Shown in pieces: positions 47,860-57,137 of a stretch of DNA of 64,000 nt (position 1 is the first letter of the stretch; the number at the start of each line of letters is the position of its first letter). The notes under the pieces were generated by a model that was not told the origin of the DNA, made no database searches, and was given only the letters and a program-made list of their open reading frames with translations. The translations under genes and the position numbers were made by a program. Source of the stretch: Paenibacillus sp. E222 (GTDB taxonomy: Bacteria; Bacillota; Bacilli; Paenibacillales; Paenibacillaceae); NCBI RefSeq assembly GCF_013401555.1, contig NZ_CP058552.1:6386001-6450000 (forward strand). The letters run 5' to 3'.

Positions 47860-49506
47860 TTATTGGATGCCAGTCCATAAGGATACCGCCCGTCCAAGCT
47901 GCAAACGAATGGAAACCGGATTGTAGGGTATCCACTCTTCCTGCTCCAGATGATAGATCCGATTTCGCTTCACTGCCTCAAGCCCTTTCCAGTATTCCGA
48001 GTTAAATATCATTTCTGAATGAGCCTTTGACCCTTTTTCATCTGGAAAAACAATAACGAGCATACGAGTGCCCTCGTAATCCTGAAGTTCCGACAGCTGG
48101 ATAGATACCGAATGAAATTGATCGCCAAACCTCTGTATTTCCTGGGCAATCTTGGCCGGAGGACATAACCCGAGCGATTGATACATCACATACCCGACAT
48201 TTCTGACTCCATATATTTGTAAGGTGTCCGGTTTGATGACGAGAATAGTTAGCGTCTCATTCACGATCTGGCTCGTTTGAATGGCTTCCCGTGCCTGCTG
48301 TTCTTCCCTTTCAAAGTCTGCCAGCCATTGTTCTGCCTGCTCCACCCTTTGAGTCGCCTGTGCGATAAACCGCAGATGTTCTTTCCACCCAAGCTCCATC
48401 CATGCAATTTCGACAATAGGGGCGATGGATCGCAGACGTTCGGAGCTTAATCCGTTCATGTCTAGATGCTGATTAGCTGCAATGATAAGCTCAATATTAG
48501 CATCCAGCAATGCGGACTTTATTTGTTCAGGTGAACTGTCGGAATGGATAAAACGTATCGTTTGAGGTGGGCTAACTCCCTCTGTGCTTACATATTCGCT
48601 GCTTTCCGAGATGACGACTGCTGGTTCCAATCCAAGTAACATCAGATGGCTCGCATAAGGCGCACACCACACAGCCACTCGTTGAAAAGGCCTGCGACGC
48701 GTGAAACTTGATGGACTCTCTCCTGTCTGCTGCTTGAAGCGGCGGCTAAAATAGAACTCATCCTTATATCCAACCTTCAGCGCGATTTCACGAAGTGAAG
48801 CGGAGCCGCCAATTAATAACTCTTTGGCACGGTGAACACGCAAGCGTGAAAGATACTCATTAGGTGAGAATCCAGTAAGCTGTTTGAATAGGATGGAGTA
48901 ATGAGAGCGACTGACTCCCGCAATTTCGGAAAGGCCTTCGGTTGTTATTTTCTCACTAAAATGGTTCTCCATAAATGCGATGCTGCGTTCCATGGACGGC
49001 TGCTCACTCGCGATATATCTTGCTTCCATTCGCTCCAACAGACTCATCAGCACTTGGTGAAACAGAATCTGGTTACGCATATGCCTGACTTCATTGCCAG
49101 GTAAACGATGCATATAGATCTCCTCAAGCTGAGCTGCAATCGTTGGTTCATAGAACTCAATATACGTTCCTGCTGCAAGCACACTGGACCGTCCCATGGC
49201 TTCCACTGGCCGTGAGCGCTGCTGTTCTTGTGTGCTGATAGAGAGAGTGTATATATGAAGAGGGTGAATCTGATCCCCCTGTATTACAACATCACTCTTC
49301 GCCGGAATAAGGATCACCATGCCATCGGTGAGTTCGTATATGTGATCGTCAAGATGAAGTGTACCCTGACCACTTGAAACGGCCAACAGAACGGTCAGGT
49401 TCTCATGGATTCTATGTATCGGCATGGTTGACGTACTATACAATGATTGAATGCTATCTGCTGTATATATTGGAAAATAGGACTCTGCCCATTCCGAGTT
49501 GTTCAT
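47860..49506 (-). CDS. Btr-like AraC regulator with fused siderophore-binding domain
   Basis: A 548-residue protein. An N-terminal cupin-like part (about 1-150) leads to an AraC double HTH (ITTEGLSEIAGVSRSHYSILFKQLTGFSPNEYL, LKVGYKDEFYFSRRFKQQTGESP; about 180-285). A substrate-binding-protein domain without signal peptide completes it (VAVWCAPYASHLMLLGLEPAVVIS; about 295-545). This is the layout of Bacillus Btr, which senses Fe-bacillibactin and activates feuABC, and it lies right before the FeuA-like gene in the same way. GGAGG is 8 nt before the ATG at 49506. Confidence 0.92.
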   Translation of the reverse strand: MNNSEWAESYFPIYTADSIQSLYSTSTMPIHRIHENLTVLLAVSSGQGTLHLDDHIYELTDGMVILIPAKSDVVIQGDQIHPLHIYTLSISTQEQQRSRPVEAMGRSSVLAAGTYIEFYEPTIAAQLEEIYMHRLPGNEVRHMRNQILFHQVLMSLLERMEARYIASEQPSMERSIAFMENHFSEKITTEGLSEIAGVSRSHYSILFKQLTGFSPNEYLSRLRVHRAKELLIGGSASLREIALKVGYKDEFYFSRRFKQQTGESPSSFTRRRPFQRVAVWCAPYASHLMLLGLEPAVVISESSEYVSTEGVSPPQTIRFIHSDSSPEQIKSALLDANIELIIAANQHLDMNGLSSERLRSIAPIVEIAWMELGWKEHLRFIAQATQRVEQAEQWLADFEREEQQAREAIQTSQIVNETLTILVIKPDTLQIYGVRNVGYVMYQSLGLCPPAKIAQEIQRFGDQFHSVSIQLSELQDYEGTRMLVIVFPDEKGSKAHSEMIFNSEYWKGLEAVKRNRIYHLEQEEWIPYNPVSIRLQLGRAVSLWTGIQ

Positions 49507-49654
49507 GTTCTTGTCCTCCGTGACTGTTATGCCTGTTAGCGGGTAATAACTCAAATTAAGCTCACCCTATGCGGTTTTATTGGCTATACCTATTTTAGCA
49601 TTGCTGATTCATCCGGAGTACATTCTTCCCAAAGTAACTATTTATAAAATGGAA

Positions 49655-49698
49655 TAAAAATAAACGACCGTTCCCCGGTAGAAATGGGGAAACGGTCG
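49655..49698 (-). terminator. Terminator after the MarR gene
   Basis: CGACCGTTcCCC pairs with GGGgAAACGGTCG and a T-rich stretch follows on the minus strand. Confidence 0.85.
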
Positions 49699-49730
49699 CA
49701 GCTTCAATGTTATCGTGCATGATACACCAC

Positions 49731-50252
49731 TTACTCACGATTCGGATCAATTTTGATGAGCTTGCGCGGTTCCTGTTCTTTTTCACCATACCAGACCAAC
49801 ACATCGGCAAACAAATCCATAATGCGTATAAAGCTTTCCTTGTCAGCCTCTGAAATCGTGCCAGCCAATCGAAAAATATCATCAAAACACAGCTCACGAA
49901 CAAATTCAGTATATTGGTCGTACACCACACGTCCATTCGCCGAAGGTTTGACATAAATGTCTTTGCGATTACCACTCAAATGGTATTTTTCGAGCAATCC
50001 TTTTTCCGTAAGATTCTTCACATTTTTAGAAAACGTACTGCGGCTCACGCCAAGTCGTGCTGCCATTTCCGACATCTTTTCTTCCTTGTCCTCCGCCTCC
50101 AGAATGTACTCCAATGTCTGAATCTGTGAAGCAGAGAACATCATATCCGTACCATAACTTCGCTGCAGCTTATAGGTGTTGGAGTACGCATTACCGTACT
50201 TGATGATCTTTTCAATCAGTTCCCGATGGTCGCCCATCCATTCTAATTTCAT
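49731..50252 (-). CDS. MarR-family regulator
   Basis: A 173-residue MarR protein: SASQIQTLEYILEAEDKEEKMSEMAARLGVSRSTFSKNVKNLTEKGLLEKYHLSGNRKDIYVKPS. It has a longer N-terminal helix and a C-terminal dimer helix. AAAGGG is 7 nt before the ATG. The monoacylglycerol-lipase-like gene is 50 nt upstream on the same strand, so the two may be co-transcribed. Confidence 0.88.
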   Translation of the reverse strand: MKLEWMGDHRELIEKIIKYGNAYSNTYKLQRSYGTDMMFSASQIQTLEYILEAEDKEEKMSEMAARLGVSRSTFSKNVKNLTEKGLLEKYHLSGNRKDIYVKPSANGRVVYDQYTEFVRELCFDDIFRLAGTISEADKESFIRIMDLFADVLVWYGEKEQEPRKLIKIDPNRE

Positions 50253-50302
50253 GAATAATCCCTTTCACCTTCAAATTCTCTCTCTATTCCAGAGTACAGA
50301 AT

Positions 50303-51112
50303 TTAAATATGTTTTTCAATCCATGTGATGGCTTCCTCGATGACTTCATCTCGATTAGGTTCATTAAATATCTCATGCATGAGATGGGCATATATTTTCA
50401 GCGTTTTATCGGTTGAGGCAATATCTCCGTAAAAGTCGCGCGAATCATGTTCACTCACCAGTCCATCGTTTGCCCCATGCAGAACAAGTACAGGATCGAC
50501 AAACTGCTTCGCATGTGCTTTTAACCAAGTCACTCCGTAACCCAAGCTATTGAACAAATCAACGGATATCTCTTTTTCTACAAGCGGATCATTCACGTAT
50601 GCAGATACCACTTCCGGATCACTGCATACGCCGCCACCAAGCTCATTCGGAAAATACGTACCCGGGGCAAGATCAAGCGGCAGTTCTCCGGCAACCTTTG
50701 TATGGTAACGAGTAAGCGCACCGGATAGAACAATCCCTTTTACTTTGCCTGGGTATTTCGTTCCAAATGAAGAGGATGCAAAGCCACCCATACTATGCCC
50801 AATGACAAAAAGAGGAATGTCGCCGCTCTCTTCCAAGGCCGCTTCAACAACCACATTCACATCATCAATAATCTGATGAAAATCACTGTAGAACGTACGC
50901 TTCCCTTCTGATCTTGCATGACCACGATGGTCAAAACGGTATACGTCAAAACCACGTTTGTTCAGTTTGTCCGTTAGGTAATCATAGCGGCCAGCATGCT
51001 CACACAAACCATGAACGATGACCACGGCTGCCTTGGAATCGCTTACAGTATTTTTACTGAAATAAAGCTGGGTTCCGTCAAAAGATTGAATGGTTGTCTC
51101 GATATGGTTCAT
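50303..51112 (-). CDS. Alpha/beta hydrolase, monoacylglycerol-lipase-like
   Basis: A 269-residue hydrolase: oxyanion HGLCEHAGRYDYL, nucleophile elbow GHSMGG, acid in LVLHGANDGLV, and the catalytic histidine in HLMHEIFNE. This arrangement and length match lysophospholipase/monoacylglycerol lipases. AAGGGATG lies upstream of the ATG. It is cytoplasmic (no signal peptide). Confidence 0.9.
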   Translation of the reverse strand: MNHIETTIQSFDGTQLYFSKNTVSDSKAAVVIVHGLCEHAGRYDYLTDKLNKRGFDVYRFDHRGHARSEGKRTFYSDFHQIIDDVNVVVEAALEESGDIPLFVIGHSMGGFASSSFGTKYPGKVKGIVLSGALTRYHTKVAGELPLDLAPGTYFPNELGGGVCSDPEVVSAYVNDPLVEKEISVDLFNSLGYGVTWLKAHAKQFVDPVLVLHGANDGLVSEHDSRDFYGDIASTDKTLKIYAHLMHEIFNEPNRDEVIEEAITWIEKHI

Positions 51113-51304
51113 TCTTCATTACATCCCTTCATTGTGCTCAAGCCTCAACTGGCAGATCCGTCTTGAGCCATTTTGTTGATACATTATCCGTAAAGTAATC
51201 ATAAGAGTTTATCGTTAATAATTTCTTTTACGAATAATATTGTTTCTTATAGAAACAATATAACATCCGTTTTACGCGCTGTCCAGATTAATCTGAGTGA
51301 ATCG

Positions 51305-51352
51305 GAATAAAAACAGGACTGCCCCGTAGTCATGAATATGACGGGGACAGCC
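51305..51352 (-). terminator. Terminator after the SLH protein gene
   Basis: On the minus strand GGGCTGtCCCCGT pairs with ACGGGGcAGtCC and leads into TGTTTTTATT. Confidence 0.75.
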
Positions 51353-51388
51353 CTTGGTTCAAGTTATTCTAATCTGTTTTGGTGTTCT

Positions 51389-51440
51389 AATGAACCTGAC
51401 ACATTTGGGTGCGGTAGGTTTGTTAGCATCTTACAGCGAA
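51389..51440. repeat. Short copy of the dispersed repeat
   Basis: The word GTGCGGTAGGTTTGTTAGC is the near-exact inverse of a word at 19199-19218 (17 of 19). AATGAACCTGACAC matches the inverse of the right end of the same element (GTGT-CAGGTTCATT). This spacer therefore carries a compact, inverted version of the 19.2-kb repeat. Confidence 0.5.
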
Positions 51441-51489
51441 ATAATTGACCCATTGAGTCAGCTCTGCTCAAGCGGGTTTTCCATGAATC

Positions 51490-54400
51490 TTATCTATCGA
51501 TTGAACCCAGCGTCCGTAGCATCCTGATGAACACTACCGCCGCTTGCGCGCGTGTCGTCTCCCCCTTTGGATCGAACGTGTTTGCGCCCGTGCCTGTCAT
51601 GATATGAAGCTTGACCATCAGATGAACGTCCTCAATATAGGCTGTATCCGCGTTTCCGATATCCTTGAAGCCATTAAGGCTCACCGGCTCCTTGGATATC
51701 GGCAACTGTTCAAGTCTCCCCACTGCCGCCAGCATACTAGCCATTTCCTCTCGTGTAAGCGGCTGATTAGGGGTAAAGCTGTTCCCTTTCACAAAGGTGA
51801 GCAGTCCGAGCTCCTTCGCTGTGGATACCTCGCCGGAATACCACGTACCTGGTTTGACATCGTTATAGGGCGCTATGTCCTTATCAGATGCGCCGCGTCC
51901 AAGCGCCCGGACTAACATAGCCGTAAACTCTGCTCTGGTTACCGCTTTGTTAGGATCATACAGTCCACCGCCTACGCCTTCAACCAGACCTTTCGCAGCA
52001 GCAAGATCGACATCAGATTTGCTCCAATGCTGCTGTACATCAGCAAAACTTACCGTGTTTTGTGCCACAACGTAGACACTGTTTGAATAGGATTTGATCT
52101 TCACAACCCATTTGCCGTCAATCTGTTTTTTCTCAGCTGCCACAAACTCCAATTTCTTTGTCGTTACGTTATAGCGGAATGCCCCCCATTGAGCTGGCAT
52201 GCCGGTCATGCTCTTGGGCATCAGAATCTCTCTTGTAAGTGCCTTGCTGAACTTATCTGCCGTTCCGATTGCTTGTCCCGTCTTGGTGTTGATGATATCG
52301 ATATGAAAATCTACAATCGCACCCATTGCATGGCCATTCGGCAGGCTGTTTGCAAATGCTGCTCGGAAGTCCTTATCGCCGGACTTGTCGGTTAGCGTGA
52401 TTTTAAAGCTAATGTCATCGTTATTCACATTATTCTTAGCTAACAAGTCCTTTAGCCCTGGAATGAGCGATGCCAGATTGACCGGCACTTGATAGCTGCC
52501 GTAAGGAGTCTTAATCTCGATGAAGAAAGTAGCGTTCTTGCCCTCAATGCTCGTTAAAATGCTTGCCGGTATTCTGACATAGGCAACGCCGTCTTTTGGT
52601 GTAATTTCAAGAGTGAAGGACGGCTTACTACTGTCGATTTTAGCCCAGTCAATCATAATGCCGTTTTGGTCAATATCCGAATGGGTTGATGTAACAGGAG
52701 TAGTCCCACCACTGCTACTGCCACTACTGCCACTACTATTGTTACTGCTACTATTAACAACCTGCGTTACAGTAAAGGTAACCGGCGTCATGCCCCCGGC
52801 CGACACTGTTACCGTAGCCTTATACGTCCCTGCGGCCAGTCCGTCATTCGCTTTTACCGTAAAGGTCGTCGACGGCGTCCCACTATTGAGCGTTGTCACC
52901 GTCGGCTGCGTAATTGTAAAGCTGCCGGCGTTCGTTCCGCCGAGCGCTGTCGCCAAGCTCGTCAAGTCGCCGGTTCCCGTTCGTGTCAAGGTGACCGTTT
53001 TCGTTGCCTGCGTCCCCGATGCATACCCTGCGGTCAGCGCATTCAGCGTCTCATCCGACAATGGGCTGATCGCATACGTAACAACAAACCACGTAAATTG
53101 ATTCGCCGCCGATGTCGTTGATGTACCGCCCGGCGTAGTTACTGTTACGTCTACTGTTCCTGCACTACCCGCCGGGGCGATGGCTGTAATTTGTGTCGCC
53201 GAGTTCACTGTATAGGACGTCGCCGCCGTTGCACCAAACTTCACCGCCGTTGCATCGGTCAGATTCGTACCGCTCAACGTGACAGTCGTGCCTCCGGTCG
53301 TCGGACCCGATACCGGCGACATGCTCGTAATCGTTGGCGCGGCATGGTATGTATATTGATTCGCCGCCGATGTCGTTGATGTACCGCCCGGTGTCGTTAC
53401 CGTTACGTCTACCGTTCCTGCACTACCCGCCGGGGCGATGGCTGTGATTTGTGTCGCCGAGTTCACTGTATAGGACGTCGCCGCCGTTGCACCAAACATC
53501 ACTTCCGTTGCATCGGTCAGATTCGTACCGGTCAACGTAACGGCCGTGCCTCCGGTCGTCGGACCCGATGTGGGCGATACGCTCGTAATCGTCGGTTCGG
53601 CATGGTATGTATATTGGTCCGCCGCCGATGTCGTTGATGTACCGCCCGGTGTCGTTACCGTTACGTCTACCGTTCCTGCACTACCCGCTGGGGCGATGGC
53701 TGTAATTTGTGTCGCCGAGTTTACTGTATAGGACGTCGCCTCCGTTGCACCGAACTTCACCGCCGTTGCATCGGTCAGGTTCGTACCGGTCAACGTGACA
53801 GTCGTGCCTCCGGATGTGGAACCCAATGTCGGCGATACGCTTGTGATCGTTGGGGAAATTGCATCTACTAGCACGCCCGCCGTACTACCCACGCTATTAA
53901 GCGTTAATACTGCATCGTTACCTGCTTCATCCCTAATTGATCCGCCATTCAGTGACAAGGCTCCTATGGTAATCCCGTTAGTATCAGATTGTCCGGTTTG
54001 GATGGTATATCTAAATTGCAACGCGTTTGTCCCCGAACCGCTTACATAGTTAGCATACACAGTCGTTGTTCCTACAATTAACGGGATCGTTGGAATGCCG
54101 GTTACGACAACAATCTCGTTCATGTTCACTGTAAAACTCAAGTCTTCTCCTGCACCATAAGTGCCATTGGCAGGAACAGATACACTTGTAACGATAGGCA
54201 TAACTGTGTCGACATAGTAATGGTTAGATACGGTGGTTCCGCTCCCCACATTGCCTCCAGCAATTATACCTGAATGATTGAGCGAAATATTGAAGGGGCC
54301 GCTGTGATTGCTTAGAGGCGGCGTGAGTGTTGCGCTATAAGTGATATTGTCAGAAGTTGTTAATCCACTAAGAATGCCGCTACCTGTTTCCAAATCAGCA

Positions 54401-54594
54401 AGATCAAATCCAGTCACCGCTTCTGAAAATGTAATCGTTACCATTGACGTTTCTCCGGAAGTCAGAAGTTCGTCAGCTACAACAATGGTGGCTGTTGGAG
54501 TGGCAGCAAACGCCTTGTCAAATAAGTACAATGGCAGCAAACTTAAAATAATTACACCCATAAATAACTTTCTTATTATTCTTGTTTTATACAT
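51490..54594 (-). CDS. S-layer-anchored protein with IPT/TIG repeats and three SLH domains
   Basis: A 1,034-residue exported protein. It comprises a signal peptide (cleavage after AFA, about residue 30), Ig-like modules (about 33-245) and three nearly identical 86-residue IPT/TIG repeats (about 245-500). A further beta domain (about 505-610), a Ser/Gly linker (SSNNSSGSSGSSSGG) and an unidentified domain (about 640-850) follow. The C-terminal SLH region (about 855-1030) contains VTRAEFTAMLVRALG, LTREEMASMLAAVG and TTRAQAAVVFIRML, which anchors the protein to pyruvylated wall polymer. An adhesion or surface role is inferred. A weak CAGGAT precedes the ATG. Confidence 0.92.
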   Translation of the reverse strand: MYKTRIIRKLFMGVIILSLLPLYLFDKAFAATPTATIVVADELLTSGETSMVTITFSEAVTGFDLADLETGSGILSGLTTSDNITYSATLTPPLSNHSGPFNISLNHSGIIAGGNVGSGTTVSNHYYVDTVMPIVTSVSVPANGTYGAGEDLSFTVNMNEIVVVTGIPTIPLIVGTTTVYANYVSGSGTNALQFRYTIQTGQSDTNGITIGALSLNGGSIRDEAGNDAVLTLNSVGSTAGVLVDAISPTITSVSPTLGSTSGGTTVTLTGTNLTDATAVKFGATEATSYTVNSATQITAIAPAGSAGTVDVTVTTPGGTSTTSAADQYTYHAEPTITSVSPTSGPTTGGTAVTLTGTNLTDATEVMFGATAATSYTVNSATQITAIAPAGSAGTVDVTVTTPGGTSTTSAANQYTYHAAPTITSMSPVSGPTTGGTTVTLSGTNLTDATAVKFGATAATSYTVNSATQITAIAPAGSAGTVDVTVTTPGGTSTTSAANQFTWFVVTYAISPLSDETLNALTAGYASGTQATKTVTLTRTGTGDLTSLATALGGTNAGSFTITQPTVTTLNSGTPSTTFTVKANDGLAAGTYKATVTVSAGGMTPVTFTVTQVVNSSSNNSSGSSGSSSGGTTPVTSTHSDIDQNGIMIDWAKIDSSKPSFTLEITPKDGVAYVRIPASILTSIEGKNATFFIEIKTPYGSYQVPVNLASLIPGLKDLLAKNNVNNDDISFKITLTDKSGDKDFRAAFANSLPNGHAMGAIVDFHIDIINTKTGQAIGTADKFSKALTREILMPKSMTGMPAQWGAFRYNVTTKKLEFVAAEKKQIDGKWVVKIKSYSNSVYVVAQNTVSFADVQQHWSKSDVDLAAAKGLVEGVGGGLYDPNKAVTRAEFTAMLVRALGRGASDKDIAPYNDVKPGTWYSGEVSTAKELGLLTFVKGNSFTPNQPLTREEMASMLAAVGRLEQLPISKEPVSLNGFKDIGNADTAYIEDVHLMVKLHIMTGTGANTFDPKGETTRAQAAVVFIRMLRTLGSIDR
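53096..53868 (-). repeat. Three 258-bp direct repeats (IPT/TIG units)
   Basis: Near-identical segments begin at about 53096, 53354 and 53612, a constant 258-bp period, each encoding one 86-residue IPT/TIG module. Differences are mostly single substitutions, implying recent duplication or gene conversion. Confidence 0.9.
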
Positions 54595-54758
54595 ATCCTG
54601 TTACCCACTCTCTCTAAGTTAGGATTCACCGCGAATTTCAAGAAAATGCTTGTCCAGTCATGTGCTATTATATAACATTGTGAGTCCTCGTTCAGTAAAT
54701 TATTGAATAGTATTGCATACGGCACTTTCTTCGTCCTATCAGCGAATGTCCATACAAA

Positions 54759-54790
54759 AACAAAAAAACGCAGTTCCGAAGAACTGCGCG
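54759..54790 (-). terminator. Terminator after tRNA-Ala
   Basis: CGCAGTTC and GAACTGCG form a perfect 8-bp stem; a seven-T run follows on the minus strand. Confidence 0.9.
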
Positions 54791-54802
54791 CATTTACTAT
54801 TT

Positions 54803-54878
54803 TGGTGGAGCCTAGGGGGATCGAACCCCTGACCTCATCGCTGCCAGCGATGCGCTCTCCCAGCTGAGCTAAGGCCCC
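54803..54878 (-). tRNA. tRNA-Ala (GGC)
   Basis: A 76-nt tRNA including an encoded CCA. The acceptor GGGGCCT/AGGCTCC has the G3:U70 pair that defines alanine tRNAs. The anticodon loop CTGGCAG gives GGC, and GGTTCGATCCC forms the T-arm. Confidence 0.98.
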
Positions 54879-55059
54879 AGAATTATGAGTGAAACAAGTT
54901 GTCCAACTCTGCAATGCTCCGCAGGCGACTCCTATATCATATAAAATACAGCTTTTGCTGTCAACCATTTTTTTACCAACCAAAATGATTGGAGAAGAAC
55001 AACCTTTTACCTGGAACACATGACCGTAACCCAGAATGCTCTTCTCCTTTTCCGCTCCA

Positions 55060-55527
55060 TTACTCCTCGATGTCTTCTTTGGACAAAAGAGATTTCAGTT
55101 CTTTCATGAACATATTGATGTCTTTGAATTGACGGTACACTGAAGCGAAGCGAACATAGGCTACTTCATCCACTGGAAACAGCTGTTCCATCAGCAGTTC
55201 ACCAATCTGACGGCTCTCGACTTCAGCATCGGCTGTATTCCGCAGAGCTTTTTCTGTCTCGGATACCATCATCTCCAGCGTTTCTACCGACACCGGCCGT
55301 TTTTCGCAAGCTCGAATCAGACCACGGAGAATCTTGTCTCTGCTGAACTCTTCCCGGCTGCCATCTTTCTTAATAACGATCAACGGTGTTTCTTCAATCA
55401 TCTCAAAGGTTGTAAATCTTCGGGCACACTGCTCACACTCACGGCGACGACGAATCGATTTCGCTTCGTTGGCCGGACGTGAATCAAGCACTTTGGTACC
55501 CATATAACCGCAATAAGGACACTTCAA
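55060..55527 (-). CDS. nrdR: Ribonucleotide reductase repressor NrdR
   Basis: A 155-residue NrdR: a zinc ribbon with C3, C6, C31 and C34 (MKCPYCG ... CEQCARRF) and an ATP-cone domain ([32 protein letters not shown]). It senses ATP/dATP and represses nrd genes through NrdR boxes elsewhere. The start appears to be TTG (no ATG or GTG in the right place), with GGGAAGTGATC upstream. A repeat of low-frequency start codons is common for this gene. Confidence 0.96.
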   Translation of the reverse strand: MKCPYCGYMGTKVLDSRPANEAKSIRRRRECEQCARRFTTFEMIEETPLIVIKKDGSREEFSRDKILRGLIRACEKRPVSVETLEMMVSETEKALRNTADAEVESRQIGELLMEQLFPVDEVAYVRFASVYRQFKDINMFMKELKSLLSKEDIEE

Positions 55528-55641
55528 ATCAGATCACTTCCCACGTTTGACTTTTTACCACAAATTCCCTTAAGCATTTAGTTATGAAAATCGTATTGCC
55601 GACACATAATACTTTTACCAACCGCGAGGAGGTGAACAGCA

Positions 55642-55863
55642 ATGGCACAAAGCAATGGTAACTCCAACAACCTGGTGGTAACTAAAGCTTCCGCAGCTCT
55701 CGAGCAAATGAAATATGAAGTTGCTCAAGAACTCGGAATCAGCATCCCACAAGACGGATACCAAGGTAACATGACTTCTTACGAGAACGGTTCGATCGGT
55801 GGATACATCACGAAGCGTCTGGTAACAATTGCAGAACAGCAATTGGCAGGTCAATACCAATAA
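55642..55863 (+). CDS. Alpha/beta-type small acid-soluble spore protein
   Basis: A 73-residue SASP: LVVTKASAALEQMKYEVAQELGI contains the germination-protease cleavage region (EVAQELG), and GGYITKRLVTIAEQQL is the conserved C-terminal block. It coats and protects DNA in the forespore. AGGAGGTGA is 6-7 nt before the ATG. A CATAATA word at 55605-55611 could be a sigma-G -10, though its -35 partner is weak. Confidence 0.97.
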   Translation: MAQSNGNSNNLVVTKASAALEQMKYEVAQELGISIPQDGYQGNMTSYENGSIGGYITKRLVTIAEQQLAGQYQ

Positions 55864-55891
55864 TATCTGCATCGTAATACGGTACACAGAG

Positions 55892-55933
55892 GAGCATGGA
55901 GCGGCCGGTGAATAACCGGTCTGCTCGGTGCTT
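55892..55933 (+). terminator. Probable terminator after the spore protein gene
   Basis: An imperfect stem AGCatGgAGCgGCCGGT / ACCGGtcTGCTcGGTGCT is followed by TTCTACTTATTTT. Confidence 0.55.
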
Positions 55934-55970
55934 CTACTTATTTTAGACCACGAATCCAGAGCGTCTTAAC

Positions 55971-56534
55971 TTAGAACGTATTATAGATCTTTACATATTG
56001 ATTATAATAATAAATGACGCGTTGTACATAGTGCCGGGTTTCACCAAACGGAATATCTTTGACCGTCTCGAAAGAGCCGTCCCATACGCCATCCCTTAGC
56101 CATGAGTTCACTTTACCTGGACCTGCATTGTAAGCAGCAATCATAGCCGCTTCATTCCCGTCAAATTGATCGGACAGATTACGTAGATACCAGGTACCCA
56201 GCTGGATATTTCTTTCAGGCTCGTGCTTCAATTCTTCCAGTGAGGTGCCCGGAATTTTCGCTTGCTCCATAATCCAGTTTGCGGTGTCTGGCATCAGCTG
56301 CATTAACCCGATGGCACCTCTTTTGGATTCCTTGCTTGTCTTAAAATTGGTCTCCACCTTGATGATGGAAGCTATGAGAAACGGATCAACCTCATAACTC
56401 TGAGACTGGGCCCTAATCTCTTCCTTATAATGAATCGGATAGAACCATGACATCCAATTGGTATTTAGGAACAGCACCAATACAAAAGACACAAACATCA
56501 ACAACAATATTCGTTTCTTACGCAGCAATCTCAT
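55971..56534 (-). CDS. Lytic transglycosylase (SLT type)
   Basis: A 187-residue membrane-anchored enzyme: one N-terminal signal anchor (about 8-25) and an SLT domain. The catalytic glutamate is E61 in IIKVETNF, with SKRGAIGLMQLMPDTA and AAYNAGPGKVNSWL. It cleaves peptidoglycan glycan strands outside the membrane. Its start overlaps the coaE stop (ATGA), so the two are translationally coupled. Confidence 0.93.
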   Translation of the reverse strand: MRLLRKKRILLLMFVSFVLVLFLNTNWMSWFYPIHYKEEIRAQSQSYEVDPFLIASIIKVETNFKTSKESKRGAIGLMQLMPDTANWIMEQAKIPGTSLEELKHEPERNIQLGTWYLRNLSDQFDGNEAAMIAAYNAGPGKVNSWLRDGVWDGSFETVKDIPFGETRHYVQRVIYYYNQYVKIYNTF

Positions 56535-57127
56535 AATAAGCCCTTACGATGCAAAAATGAAATGATTTGCTGCTCCGTCTCTGACCACAAGCCGCTGTTA
56601 TCAATAATCACGTCAGCTCGCTGCTTCTTCTCTTCAATATCCATCTGCACGTCTATCCGGCCATCTGCCTGGTCTGCCGTCATTCCATCCCGGCTCATCA
56701 GTCGTTCCCGTTGCACAGACCTCGGGACATAGACAACCATCACTTCTTCGAAGCCATCCTCCAGCCCTGACTCGTACAACAATGGAATATCCGATACGAC
56801 CAGCTTGTCCGGATGTTCAAGCTCATACAGAGCAGCTCGCTCACGCATTTCCTTGCGGATCGCAGGATGTGTAATAGCCTCCAGTGCCTTACGTTCCTCT
56901 GGATTCTGAAACACAATACTGCCCAGCTTTTTCCGATCCAGTGTTCCGTCCTCATTCAATATGGCTTGTCCGAACCGCTGAACAGCCGCAGCCAAAACGG
57001 GATGCCCGGGCAGCATTACTTCCCGGGCAATAACATCTGCATCAATGAGCAACGCTCCCTTACTGGCGAGAAAGGCGGACACACTGCTTTTGCCTGTCGC
57101 GATCCCGCCGGTTAAGCCAATATTCAT
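56531..57127 (-). CDS. coaE: Dephospho-CoA kinase
   Basis: A 198-residue kinase performing the last step of coenzyme A synthesis. Walker A is GLTGGIATGKSSV, followed by DADVIAREV, THPAIRKEM and VVSDIPLLYESGLE. Length is normal. It lies 10 nt after ytaF and overlaps the transglycosylase gene, in the conserved polA-mutM-ytaF-coaE order. Confidence 0.97.
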   Translation of the reverse strand: MNIGLTGGIATGKSSVSAFLASKGALLIDADVIAREVMLPGHPVLAAAVQRFGQAILNEDGTLDRKKLGSIVFQNPEERKALEAITHPAIRKEMRERAALYELEHPDKLVVSDIPLLYESGLEDGFEEVMVVYVPRSVQRERLMSRDGMTADQADGRIDVQMDIEEKKQRADVIIDNSGLWSETEQQIISFLHRKGLL

Positions 57128-57137
57128 TTATTTCACC

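Noticed and set aside
54576..55019. 147-codon minus-strand reading frame
   Set aside because: It runs through tRNA-Ala, its terminator and into the SLH gene start; no coding character.
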